Source of the DNA: Stackebrandtia endophytica
Lineage (GTDB): Bacteria; Actinomycetota; Actinomycetes; Mycobacteriales; Micromonosporaceae
Direction: 5' to 3'
DNA: 64,000 bases
Assembly (NCBI RefSeq): GCF_006716355.1
Contig: NZ_VFOW01000001.1
Span: 3,410,001 to 3,474,000, forward strand
Of the stretch, positions 16,576-25,947 are shown in pieces. Within the stretch, counting starts at the first letter, position 1. Each line of letters begins with the position of its first letter. Under the pieces are notes generated by a model that made no database searches, had not been told where the DNA came from, and saw nothing but the letters and a program-made list of their open reading frames with translations. The position numbers and the translations under genes were made by a program.

Positions 16576-18107
16576 TTGCTGATGTATCCGTCGAGTCCGA
16601 GGTCCCGTGGCGGCGGTTGAACCCGCGCATGGTGTGGGTCGACGCGGGGCGAGCCGTGGCGAGTCTGGTCCCGGGTGCGCTGGCCATGCTCGTCACCGGA
16701 ACGAACAGCGGCTTCATCTTCCCGGCGTTGGGCGTCGCGATCACCGGTCTATGGCTGGCGACGGAGAACTGGCTGCGATGGCTGACGACGCGTTACCGGG
16801 TCACCGACGAACACATCGAATTGCGCACCGGAGTCTTCAAGCGCGGACATCGGGTGGTGCGTCGCGACCGCATCCGCAGCATCGACATCGCTGCGAAACT
16901 GCGCCACCGCATCGCCGGATTGCGACAGGTCGTCATCGGCGCCGGACAGCAGGGATCGGGTGAGTCCGCGGTCAAGTTGGACGCCGTGTCGGCGACCGAG
17001 GCGCAATGGTTGCAGGACAACCTCGGTTCCGTCGAAGCCGTTCAGGCCGTGCAAGTCGTCGAAGCCGTCGAACCGGAGACCACCGAGGCGGCGTCCGGTG
17101 GCGACGACCGGGAACTGATCGGTGGGCTGAACTGGAAGTGGCTGGGGTTCCATTCGTTCAATCTGTGGGGTCTCCTGGTGGCGGTCGGGTTCCTCGGAGC
17201 CCTCTACCGGTTGTCCGAGACGGTGGGCCTCGATGTGCCCGGATGGGCACTCGACATGTCGGACCGACTGGGGCTCATCCTCACAACGGTGATGCTGATC
17301 GGAATCGTCTGGTTGACCGGGATGATCGGCATGACCGCGCTGTTCATCGCCGAATGGTGGAACTTCCGGCTCGAACGCGTCGTCACCGGGCCCGACAGTT
17401 CACTTCGGACCAGTCAGGGGCTGTTGACGACCCGGATCATCAACCGTGACGAGAACCGGATCCGCGGTGTGCAACTGGTGGAACCGTTGCAGTGGCGGTG
17501 GTTCGGAGGCACCGACACCGAGGTGATCGGCACCGGGTTGACCTCCGGCAGCGTCAAACAGAACAGTGCCAGCCAGATCCTTCCCAAGACGCCGTACCGG
17601 TTCGCGCGTCGGGTTGCCCACCGGGTGTTGGGCTATCCGGCGTTCTCGGAGACGTTGACGGCTCACCCGAAAGCCGCGCTGCGCCGCCGAATCAACCGGG
17701 CGATCGCCACGACGGTGGTGCTGACCGGATTGGCCTGGTTCCTCGCCTATCAGGAGGTGATCCCCGCAGGCTGGTGGCCGGTCACGGCTCTGCTGTTGGC
17801 GCCCGCGCTCGGATTCGCCGTGTTGTCATGGCGGGCACTGGGCCACGCCCGATCCGGGGGATACCTGGTGGCCCGATCCGGCCCCTGGTTCCGTACGACC
17901 GTGGCGATCCGCGACGACGCGGTGATCGGCCTGACCGTTCGACAGTCCCTGTTCCAGCGACGTCAAGGTCTGGTGACCCTGACCGCCACGACCGCCGCCG
18001 GCAGCGGGGGCTACGAGATCCTCGACGCCGCAACCGAAGACGTGACGGCCTTGGCCGCCGATTTGTTGCCGGAGTTGGAGGTAGTCGAGGTGGGCGAGAG
18101 GCCATAA
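16572..18107 (+). CDS. Multi-PH-domain membrane protein (YdbT-like)
   Basis: This 511-residue partner of the preceding gene has three bPH2 segments. The first is at about 70-150 (YRVTDEHIELRTGVFKRG). The second is at about 265-355 (SLRTSQGLLTTRIINRDENR). The third is at about 425-500 (YLVARSGPWFRTTVAIRD). They are separated by pairs of membrane helices (residues 25-60, 200-260, 375-420). The size and architecture match YdbT-like proteins. The role is probably in membrane organisation or defence against membrane-active compounds, judging from Bacillus; in actinomycetes it is untested. Confidence 0.85.
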   Translation: MIADVSVESEVPWRRLNPRMVWVDAGRAVASLVPGALAMLVTGTNSGFIFPALGVAITGLWLATENWLRWLTTRYRVTDEHIELRTGVFKRGHRVVRRDRIRSIDIAAKLRHRIAGLRQVVIGAGQQGSGESAVKLDAVSATEAQWLQDNLGSVEAVQAVQVVEAVEPETTEAASGGDDRELIGGLNWKWLGFHSFNLWGLLVAVGFLGALYRLSETVGLDVPGWALDMSDRLGLILTTVMLIGIVWLTGMIGMTALFIAEWWNFRLERVVTGPDSSLRTSQGLLTTRIINRDENRIRGVQLVEPLQWRWFGGTDTEVIGTGLTSGSVKQNSASQILPKTPYRFARRVAHRVLGYPAFSETLTAHPKAALRRRINRAIATTVVLTGLAWFLAYQEVIPAGWWPVTALLLAPALGFAVLSWRALGHARSGGYLVARSGPWFRTTVAIRDDAVIGLTVRQSLFQRRQGLVTLTATTAAGSGGYEILDAATEDVTALAADLLPELEVVEVGERP

Positions 18108-18130
18108 TGGAGCCGTCGTCGGCTGACTGT

Positions 18131-20302
18131 CTACAGCGTTGGAGAATGGGTTGGTAACGAGGAGGGCAGTGGCGTTTCCGAATCACTCGCAGTTTCGCCA
18201 TCCTCGTCCTCACTAGTCCAGATCTGCAAGAGCTTCTTGGCGTCGGCATCACCGGCATCGTTGGCCGTGTGGAGCCAGCGTGAGGCCTGTTCGGTTTTGC
18301 CTTCCTGACGGAGCAGCTGTCCCAGGACGACAACTGTGGAGGTTGTACCTGCGGCGATTGCGTTGCGCAGCCAGGTTTCCATCGCATTGGTATCACCGTG
18401 CAGATAGAGTGTGTGCCCGAGAATGGCCATTCCTTTGTCCCCGCCGGCGTCTCCAACGGCTCGACACCAGGAATCGACCTGTCTGGAATCCACGTGTTTG
18501 CAGAGTGCTGGCCCGAGGACGAACGTCACAATGAACTGGCCCGACTCTACGGCTTTGCGCCACAGGGACTCAGTCAGTTCAGGGTCGCCGTGTTGTTCCA
18601 CTAGGTAACAGAGGGCGAACATCGTCATGGCGTCACCTGTTTCGACGGCGTTGTGCCACCAGGTCTCGAGCTGTTTGGTGTCGCCACGCTTTTGAAGCAG
18701 ACCCCCAAGAGAGAGCATCGCGGCGTAGTGTTTTGTTTTGCTTGCCTTCTGCCACCAGGCTTCGGCTTCGATGATGTTCAGTCGATGGGCAGCCATGACG
18801 CCAAGGTCGAACATCGCCTGGGCATCACCTGCATGGGCGGCGCGACGCCAGGCTGTGCGTGCAATGTCGTGGTTGTCAGCCAGGTAAGCGGCAAAGCCGA
18901 TGGCGTGGAGGTGCTCAAGGTCGGCCAACGACAGCACCGTCGGCCAGATGGCCTCCCGGATCGGCTTGCCTGCCAGCGGACTGGGCGGGGTCTCGGCGCG
19001 GTCGATGAGGTAGTCCTCGGCTCGGTAACCGCCGGATCGGTGCGGGACGAGGCAGGTACTGGTCTCGGTGCCGACCACCGGTTGAGTTGCCCACTCAACG
19101 GCATCTTGGGACGTTGGTCGATTCCCGCGCTCCTTAAAACTCGCCAGCAGATAGCCCTCGGCGAGCTCGGCGAGAGTATCGGTGGGAATCGGACCGTGGT
19201 AACCGGCGCGGCGCGCGTCCACCGCCGCGCTGATGTAGGCGGCGCCGAACTTCTCCAGGATGTTGCCGCCGCCGATCCAGCGCTGCATCATCTCCTCCCC
19301 GGCGCCCAGATGCTCACCGAAACCCCGGCCTGATTCCGCCGCCTCCGACAGGCGGTCGTCGCCGGGTCGAGCATCGGTCTGTGCCCGTGCGATTCCGGCT
19401 CGCTCAGTGGCGGACAGGTCAGCCGCCAGCGAGAACAGCCGACCCTGGTTCTTCAACTCTCTCAACAGGGCGGTACCGGCGGGGTGCGGCTTCTTCCCGT
19501 CATCGGCCTGGTCGGCCTCGGTGTCCAACCCGTGCTTGCGGTACTCCTCATACCGAAGGGTCGCCACCACCGTGACATCGCCGCGTCCGGGCGGGCACAG
19601 TCGTGACAACACCGCGCGATCGATTCCCCTGTCGCCCAGGTACTCCTCCAGGTTGTCCAACCACACGACCGCGTCCTGCGGCTGATGCCCCGAGTCCAAC
19701 AGGGCGCGCAGCGACCCCACCTCGGCCGGGACATACAGGTGTCGGTCACCGAACAGCCGCTTCAGCAGGGCCGTCGCGGTGCGGGATTTTCCGGCGGTCG
19801 CCGGTCCGTACAGCACCACCATGCCACCGGCGCGCATCGCGGTGGTCAGCTCGTCGTCGACATCCCGTTCCAGGTAGGGGGTTGGGCCGAACTCGGCCTG
19901 CCGCACCGCCGACCGCACGCCCAGCTGAGCGTCCGGTACCTGTGACACTCGCGGGGCCGTCCCGGTTTCGTCCACATGCAGCAGATGGGCTGACAGCGGT
20001 GTCGTCGTCGGTTCAACCGGGCTGGGCGACACCTGCACATTCACGTGTGTCACCGCCGGTGGGTGTGCTGTTGCCGAGCTCGAACGTCGACCCTGCACCA
20101 CCGTCACAACGATCGACACCACCGCGGCGGCGAACGAGGCGATCCCCGCCAAGTCGTTCGCGGGTCCGGTCCCCAGTCTCATCCCGAAGTACACACACGC
20201 GCCGATCGCGAGTACCGAGACCGCACCGCCCGTCCACAGCCACGCCGATTTCCACCACGGCTTCAGCTCGGTCCCCGTCGGCGACACCGCGTCATCGCTC
20301 AT
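18131..20302 (-). CDS. Membrane-anchored P-loop NTPase with Sel1/TPR-like repeats
   Basis: This 723-residue protein starts from the ATG at 20302, with GGGGG upstream. It has two N-terminal membrane helices (residues 17-38 and 47-68), a Pro/Thr linker, then a STAND-like ATPase core. The core has Walker A GPATAGKSRT and Walker B AVVWLDNLEEY, followed by a helical region. From about residue 470 there are seven Sel1/TPR-like repeats of about 35 residues, each with an aromatic opener (AWRRAAHAGDAQAMFDLG, TWWHNAVETGDAMTMFALC, TWLRNAIAAGTTSTVVVLG). The membrane anchor, switch ATPase and repeat sensor together resemble signalling or defence NTPases, but no effector domain is visible. It is encoded alone, tail toward the PH-domain operon. 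Confidence 0.75.
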   Translation of the reverse strand: MSDDAVSPTGTELKPWWKSAWLWTGGAVSVLAIGACVYFGMRLGTGPANDLAGIASFAAAVVSIVVTVVQGRRSSSATAHPPAVTHVNVQVSPSPVEPTTTPLSAHLLHVDETGTAPRVSQVPDAQLGVRSAVRQAEFGPTPYLERDVDDELTTAMRAGGMVVLYGPATAGKSRTATALLKRLFGDRHLYVPAEVGSLRALLDSGHQPQDAVVWLDNLEEYLGDRGIDRAVLSRLCPPGRGDVTVVATLRYEEYRKHGLDTEADQADDGKKPHPAGTALLRELKNQGRLFSLAADLSATERAGIARAQTDARPGDDRLSEAAESGRGFGEHLGAGEEMMQRWIGGGNILEKFGAAYISAAVDARRAGYHGPIPTDTLAELAEGYLLASFKERGNRPTSQDAVEWATQPVVGTETSTCLVPHRSGGYRAEDYLIDRAETPPSPLAGKPIREAIWPTVLSLADLEHLHAIGFAAYLADNHDIARTAWRRAAHAGDAQAMFDLGVMAAHRLNIIEAEAWWQKASKTKHYAAMLSLGGLLQKRGDTKQLETWWHNAVETGDAMTMFALCYLVEQHGDPELTESLWRKAVESGQFIVTFVLGPALCKHVDSRQVDSWCRAVGDAGGDKGMAILGHTLYLHGDTNAMETWLRNAIAAGTTSTVVVLGQLLRQEGKTEQASRWLHTANDAGDADAKKLLQIWTSEDEDGETASDSETPLPSSLPTHSPTL

Positions 20303-20382
20303 GCCCCCATTGTTCACGGCCCGGGCACGCGGACACAACCTCGGCGCCGCACCGGAACCGAGGCGTCGGTGTCAGACGAGGG

Positions 20383-21636
20383 TCAGCCGGATGAACCCGG
20401 CAGGCTCGGCATACCGGGCAGACTCGGGCCGCCGGAACCGGACGGGTCGGTCGACGGGCCGGTGGACGGACCCGTCGGGTCGCCGGTAGCCGTCGGTGAA
20501 CCGGATCCGGGCCCGGTCGGAGAGCCGGGCACCTGCGTCGGCGGCAACGTCACGGTTCCCTCCTCGATCGTGACGCCCAGGATCGAGACCTGCTGCGGCG
20601 GCGCGCCGTCGTAGGAGTCGAGCCCGGCCGAGGCCCCGATCTGGTCCAGCACATCGAAACCGGCGATGACCTGACCGATTACCGACAGCGACGCGGTCGG
20701 GATCGACTGGCCGCGAATGAAGGCGAAGGAACTGCCCGCCTTGCCCGACGGGTCGTTGATCAACGCGAAGGAGTCGAAACCGGGGCGGCCCTCGAACTTC
20801 TTCTCCGACTGGAACCGGTATCCCGGCCCGCCGTTGCCGGTGCCCTGCGGGTCGCCGCACCGCAGGGTCACGGTCGGCTCCACCATCTGAGTGGTGATCC
20901 GGTAGCAGGGATTGTTGGTGTAGAAGCCTTGCGTCGCAAGGTAACTGAAGCCGCTGACTCCACAGGGAGCGACGTCACCGAACAGCAGCACGGTGATGTC
21001 GCCGTGGCTGGTGGTCACCGTGGCGGTCAGTCGATCGGCGCTGTTACCCAACTGTGGCGGCGCGATCATCAGGCCCTCGTCGGGATGTTCCTTGACCTGG
21101 CAGGCTACGGAGTCGGTTTCCTCCGACTGTGCCGTGGCCTCCTCTTCGCCGCCGAACAGCAGCCAACCGACTCCGGCCAGCGCGGCCACCAGTACGAGGG
21201 TCAGCCCGATGCCGATGGCCGAACGGCGACCGGTGCCGCGTTGTAGCCACGGCGGCGCGGGGCCGAACGGGTCGTCGTTGTCGAGGTCCTCGGGGCGGGG
21301 CCGTCGCAGTTTCGCCTTCTTGGCGGCTTTGGAGTCCGCATCGGTGTCGTCGGAGTCCTCATCACCATCGGACTTCTCGGTGCTGTCGGACTTCTCAGCG
21401 TCCTCGGACTTCTCCTCGGCCTTGTCGCCGTCGGAGGAGTCGGATTCGTCCGAGTCGTCGCCCGTGGAGGCATCGTCCTTGGCGACCTTGTCGGCGGTGT
21501 CGCCCTCCGACTCCGCCGCGGGCTCCGAGGAGTCCGAATCCGAGGCGGCGACCCAGTCGGGCGCGGACTCGGTGATGGGGTGGGCCTGCTCGGCGTCGCC
21601 GTCACCGGTCCGGGGGCCATCCTGTTTGCCGCTCAT
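20383..21636 (-). CDS. Membrane-anchored cyclophilin-type peptidyl-prolyl isomerase
   Basis: This 417-residue protein has a cytoplasmic N-terminus of about 130 residues dominated by Asp, Ser, Glu and Lys, and one membrane helix (residues 140-162). The extracytoplasmic cyclophilin domain covers about 205-355 (TSHGDITVLLFGDVAPCGVS, FYTNNPCYRITTQMV, FALINDPSGKAGSSFAFIRG, SVIGQVIAGFDVLDQI). The tail is Pro/Gly/Ser/Thr-rich. It should speed folding of exported proteins by Xaa-Pro isomerisation; the arginine in YRIT matches the catalytic Arg position of the family. The acidic stretch resembles N-termini of actinobacterial homologues and is probably disordered. Confidence 0.85.
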   Translation of the reverse strand: MSGKQDGPRTGDGDAEQAHPITESAPDWVAASDSDSSEPAAESEGDTADKVAKDDASTGDDSDESDSSDGDKAEEKSEDAEKSDSTEKSDGDEDSDDTDADSKAAKKAKLRRPRPEDLDNDDPFGPAPPWLQRGTGRRSAIGIGLTLVLVAALAGVGWLLFGGEEEATAQSEETDSVACQVKEHPDEGLMIAPPQLGNSADRLTATVTTSHGDITVLLFGDVAPCGVSGFSYLATQGFYTNNPCYRITTQMVEPTVTLRCGDPQGTGNGGPGYRFQSEKKFEGRPGFDSFALINDPSGKAGSSFAFIRGQSIPTASLSVIGQVIAGFDVLDQIGASAGLDSYDGAPPQQVSILGVTIEEGTVTLPPTQVPGSPTGPGSGSPTATGDPTGPSTGPSTDPSGSGGPSLPGMPSLPGSSG

Positions 21637-21737
21637 GGTCGTCGATGTTATTCGAGGCTGTCACGTGGTAGGTCCTCGTGGTTTGCTTCATAACGTTTCG
21701 AGCACGCCCGGCTGAATGGCTGCTGTGCAGCTACGGG

Positions 21738-23075
21738 TCATCCAATGACATATGGGGCGAAACGCTTGCTCGTCAACCGATACCAGGCGGCCAATACCAC
21801 GTATCCACCGGCGGTGGCGTACAGCAGCCAAGGCGCGTGACCGTCCTGCGGAAGCACCGTCACGCACAGGAACATGCCGAGGATGAAACTCACGTTGAAC
21901 ACCGTGTCGTTCAGGCTGAACAGTCGGCCACGGTATTCATCCTCGATATTGGACTGAATCGAGGTGTCGGTGACGATCTTCAAGCCCTGCGAGGTGATGT
22001 TGACCAGCAGCGTGCCGATGACGAACGCCTGCTCGACCATGCCCAGACCCAGCGACGCCAGCACGACGATCAGCAGACACAGCAGCGCGAACACCCAGTT
22101 GCCGGGCTTCAGCCAGCGGCTCATGCGCGGCGTGATCAACGCCGATATGAACGAGCCGACCTGCCCGGCGGCGGCGATCGCGGCGAGCCAGGCGAGGGTG
22201 TCCTCGTAATCGGGGTAGGCGATCGGATCGTGGTAGTACTCCCGGAACACCGCCAGCGTCATGACGGCGAGGAAGCCGTACAACATCCGGTGTCCAGCCT
22301 GGACGAACATGACGTAGGCGGATCCGCGCCGCGACCACAGGTGACGGAAGCCGTGGATCATTCCCTTGCTGATCGCGACGATCTGGCCGAGGATCGTATG
22401 AGACACCAGCTCGGTCTCGTCGGGACCCAACGCCATGCGGCGGTACGACAACCACGCCACCACGGCCGAGACCGCGTACAGCGGCACCGCGACGGCGGCG
22501 GCTCCGGCGTTGCCGGTGGAACTGTTGCCCAGCAACTGAATGACCAGATAGGAGGCACCGAGTCCGGCGCCGTAGCAGATGGTTCCCATCGTGGTCGCGA
22601 AGGCGTTGGCGGTGACCAGGTGCGCCTTCTCGACGGTATGCGGCTGCGAGGCCGACAACCCGGCGAGGACGAAACGGTTGATCGTGATGACCAGCATCGC
22701 GAAGATCGCCCACTGCCACTCCGCGCTCTGCCCCCAGATCAGCAGGACTGCGGGGATCACCAGCAGCGCGCGAAGCCCGTTGCTGATCGCCAGGACGTCG
22801 CGGCGGCTCCACCGGTCCAGGAACACCCCGACGTAGGGGCCGAGCAGGGAGTACGGCCCGATGAGCATGCTGAACGCGATCGCGTAGGCGACCGGTTCGA
22901 CCTGCTTGGTGGGGTTGAAGAAGACGCTGACGGCCAGGCCGGCTTGGAAGAAGCCGTCGGCCAGTTGGCTGGTGGCGCGTACCGTTAGCAGCCTGCGGAA
23001 GTCTCGACGTCGGAACATGGCACGGACATGGCCCTGGTGGTGAGGCTGGTGAGAGGTCGAGACGTTTTCTGCCAC
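21738..23075 (-). CDS. MFS transporter
   Basis: This 445-residue protein has about 12 membrane helices and belongs to the major facilitator superfamily. The motif-A-like loop after helix 2 is GPYVGVFLDRWSRRDVLAIS, characteristic of the MFS_3/antiporter type with a GxxxDrwsRr pattern. It starts at a GTG. The long N-terminal cytoplasmic stretch (HQPHHQGHVRAMFRRRDFRR) is typical. Substrate unknown; drug or metabolite efflux is the usual role. It is a single gene on the same strand as the cyclophilin but separated from it by about 100 bp. Confidence 0.85.
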   Translation of the reverse strand: MAENVSTSHQPHHQGHVRAMFRRRDFRRLLTVRATSQLADGFFQAGLAVSVFFNPTKQVEPVAYAIAFSMLIGPYSLLGPYVGVFLDRWSRRDVLAISNGLRALLVIPAVLLIWGQSAEWQWAIFAMLVITINRFVLAGLSASQPHTVEKAHLVTANAFATTMGTICYGAGLGASYLVIQLLGNSSTGNAGAAAVAVPLYAVSAVVAWLSYRRMALGPDETELVSHTILGQIVAISKGMIHGFRHLWSRRGSAYVMFVQAGHRMLYGFLAVMTLAVFREYYHDPIAYPDYEDTLAWLAAIAAAGQVGSFISALITPRMSRWLKPGNWVFALLCLLIVVLASLGLGMVEQAFVIGTLLVNITSQGLKIVTDTSIQSNIEDEYRGRLFSLNDTVFNVSFILGMFLCVTVLPQDGHAPWLLYATAGGYVVLAAWYRLTSKRFAPYVIG

Positions 23076-23187
23076 CCGTGCACTCTACGGCCCGGGTGCT
23101 CATGGTGCCGAACCCGGCGAACCGGTGGTTGGTCTCAACAGGAGGGACGTCGGGCTGCGGTATCGGCGCCGCCGATACCCGCCGCAG

Positions 23188-24768
23188 TCAGGTCTCGTCG
23201 TCGTTGTGTCTCGAACGGCCGTCGTCGACAGTGTCGACCACTGTGGATTCAGTGCGGTCGCTGGTCTGTCCGGTGACGGAACCGCCCAACCGCTTCAGCA
23301 GGTCAGGCAGGTTGATGCCGGTGAGGTCCTCGCTGAGCTGGAGGCCCTGGGCGACGTTGTTCGCCACGGTGCGGGTCAGGTCGGTGGCGCCGTCGGTGGA
23401 GATGACGGTCAACTTGTCGATCGACTCCATCGGTTTGGCGGCCTGCTCCACGACCTGCGGCAGGGCCTTGATCAACAGGTCCAGCACCGCGGCGTGGCCG
23501 TAGCGGTCGAACGAGTCCGCGCGGGCACGCATCGCGTCGGCCTCGGCGTTTCCCTTGGCGCGCAACGCCTCCGCCTCGGCGGTGCCGCGAGCCTGGATCG
23601 CCTTCGCCTCGGCGTCGCCCTCGGTGACGACCGCGTCGGTCACCGCCGCGCGGCGCGCCCGTTCGGCCTCACCGCGCTTGGCGCCCTCGACGGCCTCGGC
23701 CTCGGCGAGCATCGCGCGGCGGTCCCGTTCGGCCTCGCCGGTGAGCCGAGCGGTCTCGGCTTCGGCCTGTGCGTCGGCGATGGCGGCCAGCCGACGGGCT
23801 TCGGCGTCGATGACGGCACTGTTTTTACGGGCCTCGGCGTCGGTCTCCATCTCGTACCGTTTGGCGTCGGCGGGTTTCTTGATCTCGGTGTCGAGCTGGC
23901 GTTCCTTCAGTTCGGCGTTGCGTTGCGCGACGGCGTGTTGCGCCTTGAGGATGTTCTCGTCCTGCTCCGCCCGGGCCAACTGTCCCGCGGCGGCGGACCT
24001 GGCCTTGGCCGCGTCGATCTCGGCCTGGATGGCGGCGCGTTTGAGCGCGAGGTTGCGTTCGGCCTCGGCGATGTGCTCCTCGGCCCGCATCCGTTCCTCC
24101 TCGGCCTGCTGCCGGGCGCGGGTCTCGGCCATCGCGGCCTCGCTGGCGGCCCGCGCCGCCTCGGCCCGCCCCAGGTCGGTGAGGTAGCTGCCGTCGCTGG
24201 TGATGTCCTCGATGAGGAAACCGTCCAGGACGAGCCCCTGATGGATCAGCGAGCCCTCGGCCTCCTCGGTGACCGCCATCCCCAGCCCGGTCCGGTTGCG
24301 GATGATGTCGTCGATGGACATCCGGCCCACGACCGACCGCATCGCACCGGCCAGAATCTGCTCGGTGAACTCCTCGATCAGGTTCTGCTGATGGAGGAAC
24401 CGTTGAGCCGCGGCACGGACCGCGTCGACCGAGCCGCCGACCTTGACGATCGCCAACGCCTCGACACTGATGCGCACCCCCGACGCCGAAATCGCTCCGG
24501 GTATCCGGACCCGGACCTTCCGGCTGGACAGATCGACGTGATGCAGTCGTTGAATCATCGGCCACACGAACACCGCCGCGCCCATGACGACCTTCTGTCC
24601 CGACAGGTCGGTGGCGATGCTGCCGTCGTCGGAGACGGTCTTTCGTCCTTTTCGACCGGTGACGATGTACGCCTGGTCGGGGCCGGCGACCTTCACTCGT
24701 GACCACGCCAGTGCGGCGAGGCCGAGGACGACGACGATGACGATCCAGATGAATGGTTCGGGGGTCAC
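23188..24768 (-). CDS. Flotillin-like SPFH-domain protein
   Basis: This 526-residue protein starts from the GTG at 24768 with TTGGAG upstream; the frame continues upstream but as unlikely sequence. It has an N-terminal membrane helix (PFIWIVIVVVLGLAALAW), an SPFH/Band 7 domain at about 25-190 (QAYIVTGRKGRKTVSDDGS, VFVWPMIQRLHHVDLSSRKV, SVDAVRAAAQRFLHQ, ILAGAMRSVVGRMSIDDII), and a long Ala/Glu/Arg coiled coil (about 190-430). The C-terminal flotillin-like region includes AALDLLIKALPQ-type helices. Flotillins scaffold functional membrane microdomains. No NfeD partner is adjacent, which is unusual for some bacterial flotillins. Confidence 0.88.
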   Translation of the reverse strand: MTPEPFIWIVIVVVLGLAALAWSRVKVAGPDQAYIVTGRKGRKTVSDDGSIATDLSGQKVVMGAAVFVWPMIQRLHHVDLSSRKVRVRIPGAISASGVRISVEALAIVKVGGSVDAVRAAAQRFLHQQNLIEEFTEQILAGAMRSVVGRMSIDDIIRNRTGLGMAVTEEAEGSLIHQGLVLDGFLIEDITSDGSYLTDLGRAEAARAASEAAMAETRARQQAEEERMRAEEHIAEAERNLALKRAAIQAEIDAAKARSAAAGQLARAEQDENILKAQHAVAQRNAELKERQLDTEIKKPADAKRYEMETDAEARKNSAVIDAEARRLAAIADAQAEAETARLTGEAERDRRAMLAEAEAVEGAKRGEAERARRAAVTDAVVTEGDAEAKAIQARGTAEAEALRAKGNAEADAMRARADSFDRYGHAAVLDLLIKALPQVVEQAAKPMESIDKLTVISTDGATDLTRTVANNVAQGLQLSEDLTGINLPDLLKRLGGSVTGQTSDRTESTVVDTVDDGRSRHNDDET

Positions 24769-24919
24769 TGCTACTCCAAACGGCGCGGGCAGTGGGGTCT
24801 GCGATCGCGCGAATGCATGGGGGAGGAGTCGGATGGCGAGCACATGGGACGCACGCGTGGCGGGTGCGTCGCCCAAGCGTAATGCGCGTGTGCCGATTCG
24901 CCGAGCGTGGGTGGCCGTA

Positions 24920-25762
24920 TCAGGCCCGGTTCCAGGAACCGCACCCCTCGCTGCCGAACGCCCGGTCGGATTCCTCAATGGTCACCATGACCTCGTCGCC
25001 GGCCTCGGCGATCCCGTTGGTGATGATGTCCTCGAAGTCGCCGGTGGTGTCCGACAACCGTTCCCAGTAACACAGGTAGGAGTCCTCCGGCACGACCGCG
25101 CGGTACTCGCCCGGCTGGACATCCTCTCCGACCACAAAGGTCCCGTCGCCGGGGATGTCGGCGTTCGGGTCTTGCGGTTGCTCGCCGTCTTGAGTCGGTT
25201 CCTGCGCGGTGGTGTCGCCGGGCTGCGTGGGTTCCTCCAAGTCTCCGGAGGAGTTGTTCCCGGAGCCCAGCAACAGGAAGAAGCCGAGCCCCAGCAGCAA
25301 CAGCAGGACGATCGCGCCGATCACGATTCCGAGGATGGCGCCGGTGGACATGCCGCCCGACGGGCGCGGCGGTTGATAGCCCGGTGGTCCGTACGGTCCG
25401 CCCGGCGGTGGAGGTGGCGGTGGTTGTGCGCCGCCATACGGTGGCAGCCCCTGCACCGGTTGGTACCCCGGCGGGGGCTGCTGGCCCGGTGGCGGGCCGT
25501 ATCCCGGCGGCGGTCCGTATTCGGTCGGTGGGCCGTAGCCGGGTTGGCCGTAGTCGGGTGGCCCGGAACTCGGCTGTCCCGGCGGTCCGTAGCCGGGCGG
25601 TGGTCCATATCCCGGTTGGCCGTACGAGGGGGGTCCGTAGCCCTGGTCGGGTGGCCCCGATTGCGGCGGCGTCGGGTGTGCTGAGCCATACGAATCGCCT
25701 GGTTCTGGCGGTGGCGAACCGGCGGGCGGTTGCCACGGGCCGTCGTTCGGCGGGTAGCTCAT
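24920..25762 (-). CDS. Proline/glycine/tyrosine-rich single-pass membrane protein
   Basis: This 280-residue protein has residues 1-135 rich in Pro, Gly, Tyr and Gln with many GYGPP-like repeats, one membrane helix (about 138-162) and an acidic linker. The extracytoplasmic C-terminal domain of about 75 residues holds two cysteines (DSYLCYWERLS and SEGCGSWNRA) that could pair. The pattern GTFVVGEDVQPGEYRA is seen in small secreted actinobacterial domains that often follow lipoprotein or kinase-like N-termini. The role is unknown. Its start lies close to the first copper palindrome, so copper control is conceivable. Confidence 0.75.
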   Translation of the reverse strand: MSYPPNDGPWQPPAGSPPPEPGDSYGSAHPTPPQSGPPDQGYGPPSYGQPGYGPPPGYGPPGQPSSGPPDYGQPGYGPPTEYGPPPGYGPPPGQQPPPGYQPVQGLPPYGGAQPPPPPPPGGPYGPPGYQPPRPSGGMSTGAILGIVIGAIVLLLLLGLGFFLLLGSGNNSSGDLEEPTQPGDTTAQEPTQDGEQPQDPNADIPGDGTFVVGEDVQPGEYRAVVPEDSYLCYWERLSDTTGDFEDIITNGIAEAGDEVMVTIEESDRAFGSEGCGSWNRA

Positions 25763-25823
25763 GGAGCCATCGTGCCGCTAGAACCGGATCAATGGGGTGA
25801 AACGGGCGAATCAACCGTGGGAA

Positions 25824-25845
25824 TATTTACCCCCAGGGGGTATGG
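25824..25845 (+). promoter_or_regulatory. CsoR-type copper operator (distal)
   Basis: TATTTACCCCCAGGGGGTAT contains the C-rich/G-rich dyad (ACCCCC-A-GGGGGTA) of CsoR-family copper sensors. It lies between the divergent proline-rich gene and copZ, so it could act on either. Confidence 0.7.
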
Positions 25846-25904
25846 TGGGGATCACCGGCCGCCGCCATGACAGGCGTGGCCCCGTCTGCTAATGTCTCAT
25901 TCAG

Positions 25905-25921
25905 ATACCCCCTAGGGGTAT
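25905..25921 (+). promoter_or_regulatory. CsoR-type copper operator (copZ-proximal)
   Basis: ATACCCCCTAGGGGTAT is close to the consensus dyad recognised by CsoR repressors, which release DNA on binding Cu(I). It is 26 bases before the copZ start, where it would overlap the promoter or transcript start. Confidence 0.8.
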
Positions 25922-25947
25922 GAATCGACAGTCTTGAGGAGACCACC

